A DNA stretch of 64,000 nt, taken from NCBI RefSeq assembly GCF_022832385.1, contig NZ_JALHLE010000008.1, positions 1 to 64,000 of the forward strand. The letters are read 5' to 3'. The stretch comes from Novosphingobium album (ex Hu et al. 2023). Its GTDB lineage: Bacteria; Pseudomonadota; Alphaproteobacteria; Sphingomonadales; Sphingomonadaceae. Shown one piece after another: positions 9,696-18,585 of the stretch. The first letter of the stretch is position 1. The number at the start of each line of letters is the position of its first letter. The notes under the pieces are model-generated. The model saw nothing but the letters and a program-made list of their open reading frames with translations, made no database searches and was not told the origin of the DNA. A program made the translations under genes and the position numbers.

Positions 9696-10141
9696 GAGCA
9701 TAACCTGCTGCGGGCAGCTGGCTCCGTCCGCCCGGCACCCCCTCGCGCAGCCTTTCTGCACTATCTCCCGACCCGGTGCGCACAGCCGCCACGGGTCGGG
9801 CCCTTACGCGGTAGAGCGGCGATCGGCACAAGATGCAGACCTGCGCCCTGGCACCTGAATCGTGTCCCCTGCAGTCATCATCCGGACTAGGGCAACCGGG
9901 ACAGCCTCCTCGGACGCGGCGCCGCAGGATTTCTGTGTTCGGCAATACAGTGGCCGTCCGGAACTGGCGCAGTCCGTTATTTGGGCCTATTCTTTATCCT
10001 GCGAAATGGACCCGACCGGAACTGAAACAAAATGTCTCATTTCCGCACGATGACTTGTTTCATCGCACCCCCAATTCGGTTGACCAGGCGACGACAAATG
10101 GCACAGATACAAGCATTGGGCGGGTGACAGGGGCCACAACC
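9696..10141. other. Intergenic region before the trifunctional glycan gene
   Basis: This 446-bp stretch has no convincing gene. A 9-bp inverted repeat (CCCGACCCG 9767-9775 / CGGGTCGGG 9792-9800) may terminate the preceding gene. The downstream frame stays open back to an ATG at 9833, but its first 100 codons are Arg/Pro-rich and unlike protein, and base composition becomes AT-richer from about 9940, as in a promoter. Confidence 0.5.
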
Positions 10142-13100
10142 GTGCTGGATGAAATTGCTGACGTGCATACTGCTGAAAACCGGGTATCCGCAGCGATTTC
10201 CGTAGTAATTCCATCCTATAAGTCGGCGAACACCATCGGACTCACTTTGGAGAGCCTGTTGTGCCAGAGCTGGCAAGACTGGGAAGCCGTGGTGGTGGAC
10301 GATGGCTCACCGCAAGACGATGCCGCCGTGGTGGAGCGCTACGCGCAGCTGGACGGCCGGATCCGGCTGGTCCGGCAGGAGAACCAGGGAGCGGGCCCCG
10401 CCCGGAACACCGGCCTTCTCCACGCCACGGGCGAATGGGTTATTTTTCTGGATTCCGATGATCAGCTGATACCGGATCATATGGAAAAGATGATGGCGGC
10501 CAGCCAGAGAAATCCGGATGCCGGATTGCTCCATTGCTCATGGCGGCGACTGCTGAACGGCGAGCCATGGGGCTTGACCCATGACGCAGCGGACGTGATC
10601 GATCCCTTCGCGATTTCCACCCGGACCTGCCCTTTCGCGATTCACAGCGCGATGACCAAACGCGCGGCGATCATGGAGGCTGGGGCGTTCGACCCGGCCT
10701 TGCGGGTGTGCGAGGACTGGGACCTGTGGCAGAAGCTGGCACGGATGGGCGAGCAGTTCGCACCAGTCTCCGAGATGGTGGCCGACATTCATGTCCGCGA
10801 GGGATCGCTCTCCAGCAACATGCTGCAGATGCAGAAGGACAGCGAGGCTGTGATCCTCCGAGGCCACGGCGTGGATGTGCGCCTGCCGCGCACCTTGCCT
10901 GAACTGGCCAAGGGGGGGTCCTCGCGAGGGCACGTCATAGCCATCTGGTGCACTGCGGTCTGGCTTGCCGGTATTTGCATCGGCCGGGGCGAAGATCCCA
11001 CACCAGTGCTTGATCAGGTTCAGACCGAAGTGCCCGACGCAATGAATGGCTCGGTTCCGGCTTCCGGTCTGGGGGATCTGGTTTCCAGTCTGGCAGGAGG
11101 TATTGCCGTCGGCGTCTTCGGACCAGAGCCGGACTGGCTGCAACTCTGGCCGCAAATTGCTCCGGGCGTGGTCAGCCTGCGCAAGTTCCTGGATGGGAAG
11201 TCCATTTCCGGATCGTTCGGGAGCAGCCTTGTACTGGCGTTCGAGAAACAGCTGGCATCCCAGTTTCCAAGGGGAACCACGCTTGCGATGTCATGCCTGC
11301 ATTTGCAGAAGCTGGACATCGCGCAGTCCATCCCGAACCTGATCCTGCCGGATGTGCGTCGCTTGAAATGCTGGGTATTCTTTGACGGCGAGGATCTGGG
11401 CGACTTCGAAAAGTTGGTTTTCGACGGTATTTCCGGGCAAAAGCTTGCGACCGAAATCCGCGCCCGGTTCGGGACGCCGGATCTGCGGCGGGCTCTCGCA
11501 CGCAAGCGGCTTCTCCAGGGCCCTTTCCGGCGATGGAAAGGGCGCTATCTCTCCCATCGCAGCACGACGCGTTTGTGGCGAGCGTGGGCACGGCAATGGG
11601 TGCGCGACCGGCGGGGGCGCCAATGCCCCCCTTTCGAACGCATCACCGACCTGCTCTACGATGCCGCGCTCGCTCCACCGATCCTGACCGAGGCCGATAC
11701 CGCCATTGAACGGATCATCGCCGACGAAGAAGAAAAGGCGGCCCGACATCCTCATCGCATGCCGGTCCCGGGCATGAGCACCATCAGGCCCCAGTCCGGG
11801 GAAATCATCGACTATGGTGACAAGGCCTATTGGGAGAACATCTACAATTCGGAAGATCCCTGGAACTACACGAACAACTACGAGACGGCCAAGTACGACC
11901 AGACGGCGGCGCTGATCGCCGGACGCCACTACCCCGAAGCGCTGGAACTGGCCTGCTCGGAGGGGCTGTTCACGCCCCAGTTGGCGCCTCTTTGCGGCCG
12001 GATTCTGGCTACGGACATTTCCTCTACCGCTATCGGTCGGGCCGAAGCAGCGCTGGCGTGCTTTCCGAACATTTCGACGGCCCAGCTTGATTTCGCAACC
12101 GATGACATTCCGGGCACCTATGACCTGATCGTCTGCAGCGAAGTTCTCTATTACTATGAGGAGCCCGGTGCACTTGACCGTCTGGCCGCGAAATTCGCCG
12201 CCCGCCTCAATCCTGGCGGCACGCTGGTCATGGCCCATGTCAACATGCTTGCCGACGAACCCGACCGAACGGGCTTCAAATGGGGCCACAGCGTGGGCGC
12301 CGTCAGCATTGGCCGGCAGTTCTCTGCCCATCCGGAACTGCAACTTTCCGCCGAGCTGCGGACCCCGCTCTATCGCATCCAGCGCTTCGAAAAGTGCGCT
12401 GCCGGTGCGCGGATCGAGCCCGATATTCTCTGGAGCGATACCGCCCACCCGCTGCCCGCCCGCGTTGCCGAAGCTGTGGCCTGGCGTGCGGAAAAACCGT
12501 CTGAGATCTCCGGCCAATGGCATGACCTCCCGATCCTGATGTACCATCGTATTGCCAATGACGGCCCTGAGGGTCTCGCGCAGTGGCGAACACTCCCCGC
12601 CGCCTTCGAACAGCAGCTGTCATGGATGCGGGACAACGGCTGGCAGGGCATCACGCTCTCACGCCTGCAAGAGACATTTGAACGCGGCCGTGCCCTTCCC
12701 GAGCGATCGGTGCTCCTCACGTTCGATGATGCAACGCGCGATTTCATGGACACCGCCCTGCCCCTGCTCCACCGCTACGGGTTTCCTTCGGCACTGTTCG
12801 TCCCCACCGGCAAAGTCGGGCAAACGGCGGACTGGGACCAGAGCTTCGGCGAAGCCGCCCCCTTGCTGAACTGGGAAGAGATCACGGCACTCCGATTTTG
12901 CGACGTGGAAATCGGCGCGCACGGCATCATGCACCTGCCCCTGACCGGGCTGCCCTCCGCACAGCTGTTACGGGAACTGGCCGGATCCCGCGCGGTGCTG
13001 CAACGGGTTCTTGACACACCGGTAACTGCCCTCGCCTATCCCTTTGGCGATTTCGATCCGGTCATCCGTGACGTTGCCGAGACCTGCGGGTATCGCCTGG

Positions 13101-13228
13101 CCTTCAGCTGTATCGATGGCCTCATGCAGCAGAATTCCGACAGCCTGGTGCTGCCGCGGCAGGAAGTGCGCGGTGGCATCAGCGTCACGGAATTCGCCGC
13201 GCTGCTGGGCGTTCAGGACAAGGCCTGA
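10142..13228 (+). CDS. Trifunctional glycosyltransferase (GT2) / SAM methyltransferase / polysaccharide deacetylase
   Basis: About 1028 aa with three catalytic modules. Residues about 18-250 are a GT2 (GT-A) domain with AISVVIPSYKSANTI, VVVDDGSPQDD and the DxD-like FLDSDDQ. About 250-550 has no recognised domain and ends in a basic stretch. About 555-760 is a class I methyltransferase of NodS type (YWENIYNSEDPWNY, ATDISSTAI, CSEVLYYYE). About 795-1028 is a NodB/CE4 deacetylase with LMYHRI, LTFDDA (catalytic/metal Asp) and GAHGIMHLPL (His-x3-His). The set matches the NodC/NodS/NodB reactions of Nod-factor synthesis in one chain. The GTG start has AGGGG 8 nt upstream; an ATG at 9833 is possible. 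No membrane segment is evident. It is probably a surface-glycan enzyme; wecBC lie upstream. Confidence 0.87.
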   Translation: MLDEIADVHTAENRVSAAISVVIPSYKSANTIGLTLESLLCQSWQDWEAVVVDDGSPQDDAAVVERYAQLDGRIRLVRQENQGAGPARNTGLLHATGEWVIFLDSDDQLIPDHMEKMMAASQRNPDAGLLHCSWRRLLNGEPWGLTHDAADVIDPFAISTRTCPFAIHSAMTKRAAIMEAGAFDPALRVCEDWDLWQKLARMGEQFAPVSEMVADIHVREGSLSSNMLQMQKDSEAVILRGHGVDVRLPRTLPELAKGGSSRGHVIAIWCTAVWLAGICIGRGEDPTPVLDQVQTEVPDAMNGSVPASGLGDLVSSLAGGIAVGVFGPEPDWLQLWPQIAPGVVSLRKFLDGKSISGSFGSSLVLAFEKQLASQFPRGTTLAMSCLHLQKLDIAQSIPNLILPDVRRLKCWVFFDGEDLGDFEKLVFDGISGQKLATEIRARFGTPDLRRALARKRLLQGPFRRWKGRYLSHRSTTRLWRAWARQWVRDRRGRQCPPFERITDLLYDAALAPPILTEADTAIERIIADEEEKAARHPHRMPVPGMSTIRPQSGEIIDYGDKAYWENIYNSEDPWNYTNNYETAKYDQTAALIAGRHYPEALELACSEGLFTPQLAPLCGRILATDISSTAIGRAEAALACFPNISTAQLDFATDDIPGTYDLIVCSEVLYYYEEPGALDRLAAKFAARLNPGGTLVMAHVNMLADEPDRTGFKWGHSVGAVSIGRQFSAHPELQLSAELRTPLYRIQRFEKCAAGARIEPDILWSDTAHPLPARVAEAVAWRAEKPSEISGQWHDLPILMYHRIANDGPEGLAQWRTLPAAFEQQLSWMRDNGWQGITLSRLQETFERGRALPERSVLLTFDDATRDFMDTALPLLHRYGFPSALFVPTGKVGQTADWDQSFGEAAPLLNWEEITALRFCDVEIGAHGIMHLPLTGLPSAQLLRELAGSRAVLQRVLDTPVTALAYPFGDFDPVIRDVAETCGYRLAFSCIDGLMQQNSDSLVLPRQEVRGGISVTEFAALLGVQDKA

Positions 13229-13328
13229 TCCGGCGCACTGCTGCGCCCGGCACGAGGCACTCGGCCGCCATAGCCGTCGTGCCACCCACGACTGAGACCT
13301 CAACGGTCTCGAAAAATCTCCCCCCTGT

Positions 13329-13344
13329 CGGGAATTTCCCCGAT
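13329..13344 (+). promoter_or_regulatory. Island motif copy 1, upstream of mscS-type gene
   Basis: CGGGAATTTCCCCGAT followed by GGC. It fits the repeated GGG-N5/6-CCC-(Y)-GAT-DGS pattern and lies 91 bp before the preferred channel-gene start. Because the motif covers the ATG at 13343, that ATG is unlikely to be the start codon. Confidence 0.6.
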
Positions 13345-13435
13345 GGCCCCTGTCTTTGCCAGCCCGCATGTTGGCGATCATCCCGCGCAATCAGGCTGCC
13401 CGGAGAAGACGGCGTTGGCATTCGCAACCTCTTCA

Positions 13436-15130
13436 ATGATGGACTCTTGCGCAGAGTCGAGAATGCCCCGGGACCGTCTGGGATCCGGCATACCGGGAAC
13501 AGCAACGGCTCTCGCCGTGCTGCTCGCAACAAGCCCTTCGCCTTCCTCAGCGACACCTCCCCGGCAACCCGAAAGCGCCGAAACAGAAAAGGCATCGCCG
13601 GAAGACCCATTGGGGCGCGGAACACCGCGAACCATGCAGATCGGCCTGCTCGACGCACTGGCCAAGAGGGATCTGGCGCACCTCACCCGGTATCTGGACG
13701 TCAAGGACCCAACATCAAAGGCCAGCCTGCGCAAGGCCAGGACGTTTTCCGAAGTCCTCGACAGCCAGGGCACGATGCTGCCCCGCATCGATCTTTCGCT
13801 GCGTCCCGAAGGCAATCTCGATGACGGGCTTCCCCCGGACGAGGAAACGATCGGCAGTTACGAACAGGACGGTGAGATCATTCCTGTTCTCGCGCGCCGT
13901 GTGACCCACGATGACGAGACCCCGCTGTGGCTCATTTCCGCGGACACCCTGGCGCAGTTGCCGGACCTTCCCGAAGCGCCCGCCAGCGAAATGGCGACGG
14001 CGGACCTCGAGGAGGACCACAGCCTCATGCTGTTCGGCGCCCCGCTCAAGAGCTGGGCGTTGCTGGCGGGGCTGGGCCTGACCCTTTTCAGTGTCATCGT
14101 CCTGGTATTCCGGGCGCTCTGCAGCCGGATAGGCCTGAGGCGTGGAGACATCGAACGCCACCCCGTATCCGACATCATCTTCGCGATCGTTCCGCCCGGC
14201 GCCCTGATGCTGGTCTATGGCGCGATGTCGCAGCTGGCCGTACCGCTCGGCGCCGGTCTCGTCGAGCGAACCGCCATTGCCCGATACTCCGGGATCTTCG
14301 TCTGGGCCGCCGCGACCTGGCTGGGATGGCGCCTGATCGGCGTTATGGGCGATCTCGCTGCCTGGCGGTTCCGCCGTGCCGGCCGCGTGCAATGGATCGG
14401 TGCTTCGAACTTCCTCATGCGTACGCTGCGGCTCGCCATGGTCATGCTTGGCGCCGCCGCACTCCTCGCCACATTCGGGATCGATGTCACCGCCGGGCTC
14501 GCCGCGCTAGGGGTTGGAGGCCTCGCGCTCGCGCTGGGCAGCAAGACGGCTGTGGCAGACCTAGTCGGCAGTATTGTCATCCTCGCGGACAAGCCCGTCC
14601 GAATTGGCGACAAGTGCAAGGTGGGCGGACGCATCGGGGATGTTGTCGACATCGGCATGAGGTCAACGCGCATTCGCACAATGGAACGTTCGATCCTGTC
14701 GATTCCGAACAGCGCCCTTGCCGACAAGGAGATCGAGAATCTCACCCTGCGAGATCACTTTCATGTCGAGCAAATGTTCGGAATATCCTTCGACGCAAAC
14801 GCGCGGACTATTAAAAAGGTGCTCGATACCGCGCGGGCCGTGCTGGAGGCCGATCCGGACTATGTTCCCAGCACTTGCCCGGTCCGCTTCCGAGGGTTTG
14901 GCGAAGACTGTTTCCGGTTCCAGATTCGCGCGAACCTGCAGTGCCTTTCGCATGACGACGGCTATCTGCGGCAAGAACGCCTGCTGCTGGAACTGTTGAA
15001 ACAGCTTGAGGCGGCAGGGATCACAATTGCCCTGCCTGCCCGAAGGCTCGAATTGGCGCCTGGCCCGGTGAGCGGCCCCTCGGACTCTTGGGAATCACCC
15101 GGAGCGCACATGGGGACAAACCCTGATTAG
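13436..15130 (+). CDS. Mechanosensitive ion channel, MscS family
   Basis: About 564 aa. A probable signal peptide or N-terminal anchor is followed by a roughly 170-residue periplasmic domain, then membrane helices near SWALLAGLGLTLFSVIVLVF, IIFAIVPPGALMLVYG and YSGIFVWAAATWLGW. The MscS pore helix and beta-domain follow (GVGGLALALGSKTAVADLVG, ILADKPVRIGDKCKV, SILSIPNSALADKEIEN). It is an inner-membrane channel that opens under membrane tension, relieving hypo-osmotic stress. The start is uncertain: 13436 is the first ATG clear of the island motif, and 13463 would begin right at a signal-like segment. The first gene of the motif-bearing island. Confidence 0.88.
   Translation: MMDSCAESRMPRDRLGSGIPGTATALAVLLATSPSPSSATPPRQPESAETEKASPEDPLGRGTPRTMQIGLLDALAKRDLAHLTRYLDVKDPTSKASLRKARTFSEVLDSQGTMLPRIDLSLRPEGNLDDGLPPDEETIGSYEQDGEIIPVLARRVTHDDETPLWLISADTLAQLPDLPEAPASEMATADLEEDHSLMLFGAPLKSWALLAGLGLTLFSVIVLVFRALCSRIGLRRGDIERHPVSDIIFAIVPPGALMLVYGAMSQLAVPLGAGLVERTAIARYSGIFVWAAATWLGWRLIGVMGDLAAWRFRRAGRVQWIGASNFLMRTLRLAMVMLGAAALLATFGIDVTAGLAALGVGGLALALGSKTAVADLVGSIVILADKPVRIGDKCKVGGRIGDVVDIGMRSTRIRTMERSILSIPNSALADKEIENLTLRDHFHVEQMFGISFDANARTIKKVLDTARAVLEADPDYVPSTCPVRFRGFGEDCFRFQIRANLQCLSHDDGYLRQERLLLELLKQLEAAGITIALPARRLELAPGPVSGPSDSWESPGAHMGTNPD
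15112..15127 (+). promoter_or_regulatory. Island motif copy 2, upstream of the 15215 outer-membrane protein
   Basis: GGGGACAAACCCTGAT, followed by TAGCC. It overlaps the last codons of the MscS-type gene and lies 87 bp before the next start. Confidence 0.6.
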
Positions 15131-15214
15131 CCCGGCCCGGTGCTCCGGTTAGCCTTCATTTGGACTGACTTCAGTACGGCGTGCGGTGCGTGCCATTCAA
15201 GGTAGGAAATCCAG

Positions 15215-16093
15215 ATGGGCAACAGCGATTTTTCCAACGCAGGAACAGTCAACCACACGCACTCGAAGGCGATCCGGATCGCCAGCGTGGCATCGGCCGC
15301 GGCTGTCGCGGCGGCCCTATCCTGCCCTGCCCCCGTCCGGGCGCAAACACTGGATGACGACTACTGGCTCAACGTCCAGGCCTACTATCCCAGGGTAGAC
15401 ACCAATGCCCGGGTGACGGCGAAGACCGAACAGGCAATCGGCACGGACATCGACTTCGAGAAGGATCTCAAACTCGATAACCGGGACGTTCTGCCCGCAG
15501 TATCGGCGGGGGCCCGCTTCGGGCACGTGGTTGTCGCCGCAGACTTCTTCAAGCTCAAGCGGAGCGGAAGCATCGATCTGGCCCGCGACCTCGTATTCGA
15601 CGATGTGACGTACCCGGTGAATGCCCGCATCTCCAGCGGGTTCGACAGCAACATCTATCGCCTGACCGTGGGCTATGCCCTGGTACAACAGCCCGATCTG
15701 GAATTGGGCGCGGCCATCGGCGTTCATGCGACGCAATTCCAGCTTGAGCTTTCCGGCCAGGCGACGACCGATGGCGAGACGTTCGCGACCGAGAGGCGCC
15801 GGAAAAAAGTGTTCGCGCCGCTGCCGACAGTCGGCCTCTTTGCAACCTGGCGCCTTGCCCCGCGGCTGGAAGCCACCGGACGCGTCGACTACCTCTCGCT
15901 GAAGATCGGAGACTACGACGGCAGGCTGGTCAATGCGCAAGCCGGCGTGTCTTACAAAGTGCTGAAGAATGCCAGCATCGGTCTGGCCTACCGCTACGTC
16001 AATTATCGCATCAAGATCGACAAGGATGTCTGGAGCGGCCGGATCCGCTACGCACTCAACGGGCCGGCACTCATATTGCAGGCCTCATTCTGA
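15215..16093 (+). CDS. Outer-membrane beta-barrel protein
   Basis: 292 aa. A signal peptide with an unusually long N-region (hydrophobic core SVASAAAVAAALSCPAP, cleavage near VRAQ) is followed by alternating amphipathic strands (VSAGARFGHVVVAADFF, YRLTVGYALV, VGLFATWRLA, IGLAYRYVNYRI) and a C-terminal Phe, as expected for a beta-barrel recognised by the Bam complex. The substrate is unknown. The start has GGTAGGA upstream with 8-nt spacing. It is monocistronic under motif copy 2 and converges with the BASS transporter. Confidence 0.8.
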   Translation: MGNSDFSNAGTVNHTHSKAIRIASVASAAAVAAALSCPAPVRAQTLDDDYWLNVQAYYPRVDTNARVTAKTEQAIGTDIDFEKDLKLDNRDVLPAVSAGARFGHVVVAADFFKLKRSGSIDLARDLVFDDVTYPVNARISSGFDSNIYRLTVGYALVQQPDLELGAAIGVHATQFQLELSGQATTDGETFATERRRKKVFAPLPTVGLFATWRLAPRLEATGRVDYLSLKIGDYDGRLVNAQAGVSYKVLKNASIGLAYRYVNYRIKIDKDVWSGRIRYALNGPALILQASF

Positions 16094-16127
16094 AAAACCG
16101 CAGATGGAAGAAAAGGCCGCAGCCGGA

Positions 16128-16988
16128 TCAGGCTGCCGCTTTCCGAGGCTGCTTGCCCATGTAACGAAGATACGGGATGCACAGCACCGTCGAAAGCACC
16201 AGCGACAGCACGATAGCGGCTGGCGCCAGAGACGCGGCGGGGAAGGTCTGAGTTGCGATGGCGACAGCCACCCCCGGGTGCCGGGTTGCCGCGGCAAGCG
16301 ACAGGGCTGCCTTGTCACCCCGCTCGGGGCCACCGAAGAAATAGCCTGCTACCATCCCTGCGGCGATCGTGATGCACAACACCACCAGTGTCCCCTGCCC
16401 GATCACGTCACGGATGCCCGGAAGCATCATCACGACCAAGCCCAGCACCGCGAGGACCAGGAGAGCAGTACCGATCTTGCTGAGGATCGGGCTCAGCTGC
16501 GAAACGGCCGTGCCGAACATCGGGGAGAGCGCGAGGCCCGCAAGAAGCGGCGCCAGAACCGTGACGATAAGCGGCATGGCCACCGCCATGGGCGTTATCG
16601 CCGCTTCGACATCAAAAATACTTGCAGCAAAGGCGATGCCGAACGGCGCGACCACGATTGAGGCGAGCGTCGCTGCGAAGAGCAGGCCCGTCACATAGCA
16701 GGCCTCGCCCCCGGCCTTGATCTGCTTTCCCGGCAGGATCGGCGGCAGGGGAGAAAAGGCGATCGCGACAAGAGCAACCTTTACGGCGGGATTGAGATCG
16801 AATGTGCGTGCCAGAAGAATCGCCACCACCGGCACGACCACGAACATGGCGGCAAACGCCCCCAGGCCGAGGCGCCAATGAACGAACAGATAGCCGAGAT
16901 CGGCGACCCTGGCCCGCAGGGCCAGTGCGAACAGCATCAGTGCAATGCTGATGACAAGCATAAGCTTGAGGATCACAATCACGCTCAT
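16128..16988 (-). CDS. Bile acid:sodium symporter (BASS) family transporter
   Basis: 286 aa of almost entirely hydrophobic helices (MSVIVILKLMLVISIALMLF, AAMFVVVPVVAILLA, LFAATLASIVVAPFGIAF, TVLAPLLAGLAL and others), with the helix-breaking AAATRHPGVAVAIA motif typical of BASS/SBF proteins. Such proteins import organic anions (bile acids, sulfated steroids, small carboxylates) with sodium. The start at 16988 has GGGGGA 7 nt upstream; the longer frame to 17111 is not protein-like. It is the third gene of an operon with the Gly-rich protein and the DUF2092 protein. A role in importing sulfated or anionic substrates for the island sulfatases is my inference. Confidence 0.82.
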   Translation of the reverse strand: MSVIVILKLMLVISIALMLFALALRARVADLGYLFVHWRLGLGAFAAMFVVVPVVAILLARTFDLNPAVKVALVAIAFSPLPPILPGKQIKAGGEACYVTGLLFAATLASIVVAPFGIAFAASIFDVEAAITPMAVAMPLIVTVLAPLLAGLALSPMFGTAVSQLSPILSKIGTALLVLAVLGLVVMMLPGIRDVIGQGTLVVLCITIAAGMVAGYFFGGPERGDKAALSLAAATRHPGVAVAIATQTFPAASLAPAAIVLSLVLSTVLCIPYLRYMGKQPRKAAA

Positions 16989-17035
16989 CGGGATGTCCCC
17001 CAGGATGCGGCGCGGCGGGATGCCGCGCCAATCGG

Positions 17036-17593
17036 TCAGCGCGGCGGATTGACCACCACATATTGCACGGAGGAACCGGAATACTGCGGCTGATACCAGG
17101 TGTTGCCGCATTGCGAGTAGCTGATCCCGTTCACAGCCACAGTGCTGCAGTTCGGCGGGACACTACGCACGATCGAGCCCACTACGGCAGCGGTCACGGC
17201 CACCGTGGCCGCAGTCCGCGCCGGATGCCAGTGATCGTCCCAGTCGTCCCAATGGTCATGATGGTTATAGTGACCGCCGTGATGGCCCCGGTCGTTGTAG
17301 TTCACGTTGACGTTGTGATTGACGTTGACGTTGGCATTGCCACGCGCGGGCGGACGAGGACGGGAATGTCCTCCACCGCCACCACCGGGCCTTTTGCCGC
17401 CTGCGGCTGGCCGCCCTCCGCCACCGCCGCCGGGCTTTTTCGGAGGTGCGAGATGCGCCCCCGTTTCGTGGGCGTTGCCGACGCCCGGTCCGCCATGACC
17501 CGAGCGAAACGCAAAGCCGCTGGCGGGGACACTGGCAAGGACCAATACCAGCGTGGCTGATGCGGCGACGCCGCGAGAGTGGATGCCAGTCAT
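17036..17593 (-). CDS. Exported Gly/Asn/His-rich protein with C-terminal conserved domain
   Basis: 185 aa. After a signal peptide (VAASATLVLVLASVPASGFA) comes a low-complexity region with poly-Gly/Pro runs, Asn-Val repeats (NVNVNHNVNVNYN) and a His/Asp/Trp-rich block (HHDHWDDWDDHWHP). One hydrophobic helix follows (AATVAVTAAVVGSIV), then a conserved tail (PPNCSTVAVNGISYSQCGNTWYQPQ) with two Cys, seen in small envelope proteins of proteobacteria. The His/Asp block could bind metal. Its ATG overlaps the stop of the DUF2092 gene (ATGA), so they are translationally coupled. Function unknown. Confidence 0.75.
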   Translation of the reverse strand: MTGIHSRGVAASATLVLVLASVPASGFAFRSGHGGPGVGNAHETGAHLAPPKKPGGGGGGRPAAGGKRPGGGGGGHSRPRPPARGNANVNVNHNVNVNYNDRGHHGGHYNHHDHWDDWDDHWHPARTAATVAVTAAVVGSIVRSVPPNCSTVAVNGISYSQCGNTWYQPQYSGSSVQYVVVNPPR

Positions 17594-18384
17594 TGATCGT
17601 CTCCCTTCTGTCCTGCGGCTTCGGCGATGGTGATGCGCTTCGCCGTGGCAGGCGGCGTGAACGCCAGCGTCGATGCGGGAATGTTCATCGCGGTGTCCCA
17701 GTGAAGAACCGCGGTATATTGCGGCATCGCCGGATCGACGCGGCTGGTTATGATGATCTTGCAAGGCAACGGCTTGTCGCTCTCTTCAAGCCAGAGCTGC
17801 CAGTCGACCTTTTCCTGCCGGAAAGCGTAGTGCATGCAGGTGCGATTGCCGATGTGCTCGGGCCTGATGACCAGGGCCTCCTTGATGCGCGCCCGGATCG
17901 TCTGATCGGTGCCCCAGGTAAACAGATCAGCCAGCGGTATTTCGATGTCGTATTCGGTGCGGGCCTTGTCCAGGGTCAGGCCGATCGTCGGCGGCGCAGC
18001 GAAGTCGGCGTAATATCCCAGCACAGGGGCATAGATCGTGAAGAGCTTGCCGTCATAGTACATCTCGCGCGTGCGGGTGTCAGACGCGGCGACGATCTTG
18101 AAGGCATCGGGCCTGTGAACCTTGAGGTCCAGTGCACCGCCGAACTGGACCTTCTGTCCGCCCTCCAGGACCACTTCCGTCGTGACATCCGATTTGACTT
18201 CGAAGGACGTCAGCGTCTGCAGGTACTGCGCCATGTGGTCCAGCGCGTCGAAAGCGTCCTGATCGATCAGGGAGTCGTCCGCCTCGGGCTGGTCCGCGGC
18301 CTGCGCCCATGCAGAGGCCGACACGCATGTTCCCACAAAGGCAAGGGTAGTAAGAGCACGTCGGAAAGTTCCTGGATTGGCCAT
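17590..18384 (-). CDS. DUF2092 domain periplasmic protein
   Basis: 264 aa. A signal peptide (LTTLAFVGTCVSASAWAQ) is followed by a LolA/LolB-like DUF2092 domain recognisable by its DALDHMAQYLQTLTSFEV opening, KVHRPDAFKI, MYYDGKLFTIY and WLEESDKPLPCKIIITSR segments. The family is thought to carry a lipoprotein- or lipid-binding fold; no substrate is known. I start at the ATG at 18384 (AGAGGA upstream) rather than 18438. It heads the operon DUF2092, Gly-rich protein, BASS transporter, under motif copy 3. Confidence 0.85.
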   Translation of the reverse strand: MANPGTFRRALTTLAFVGTCVSASAWAQAADQPEADDSLIDQDAFDALDHMAQYLQTLTSFEVKSDVTTEVVLEGGQKVQFGGALDLKVHRPDAFKIVAASDTRTREMYYDGKLFTIYAPVLGYYADFAAPPTIGLTLDKARTEYDIEIPLADLFTWGTDQTIRARIKEALVIRPEHIGNRTCMHYAFRQEKVDWQLWLEESDKPLPCKIIITSRVDPAMPQYTAVLHWDTAMNIPASTLAFTPPATAKRITIAEAAGQKGDDQ

Positions 18385-18504
18385 TGCATCATTCCTCTTT
18401 CCCGGCTGGAAACCCCGCCTTCCTGCCCTGTCGGGCAAGCCTTGGGGGGTGTGGGGCCAGCGTTCGATCCGCCCGAACTATTGGCCCTGATCTCGGCGGT
18501 CCCT

Positions 18505-18520
18505 ATCGGGGTTTTCTCCC
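18505..18520 (-). promoter_or_regulatory. Island motif copy 3, upstream of the DUF2092 operon
   Basis: Minus strand GGGAGAAAACCCCGAT followed by AGG. It lies about 120 bp before the DUF2092 start codon. Confidence 0.55.
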
Positions 18521-18585
18521 ATTAGCGGCGCTATCGACCCTGCCTGCCAAGGCTGCTTGCCCCCGATCGGCAATGGTTGTTCCGA

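Noticed and set aside
9833..10141. N-terminal extension of the trifunctional glycan protein to an ATG at 9833
   Set aside because: The extra 103 residues are Arg/Pro-rich and unlike protein, the region becomes AT-rich like a promoter, and a GTG at 10142 has a well-spaced AGGGG. Not excluded, only less likely.
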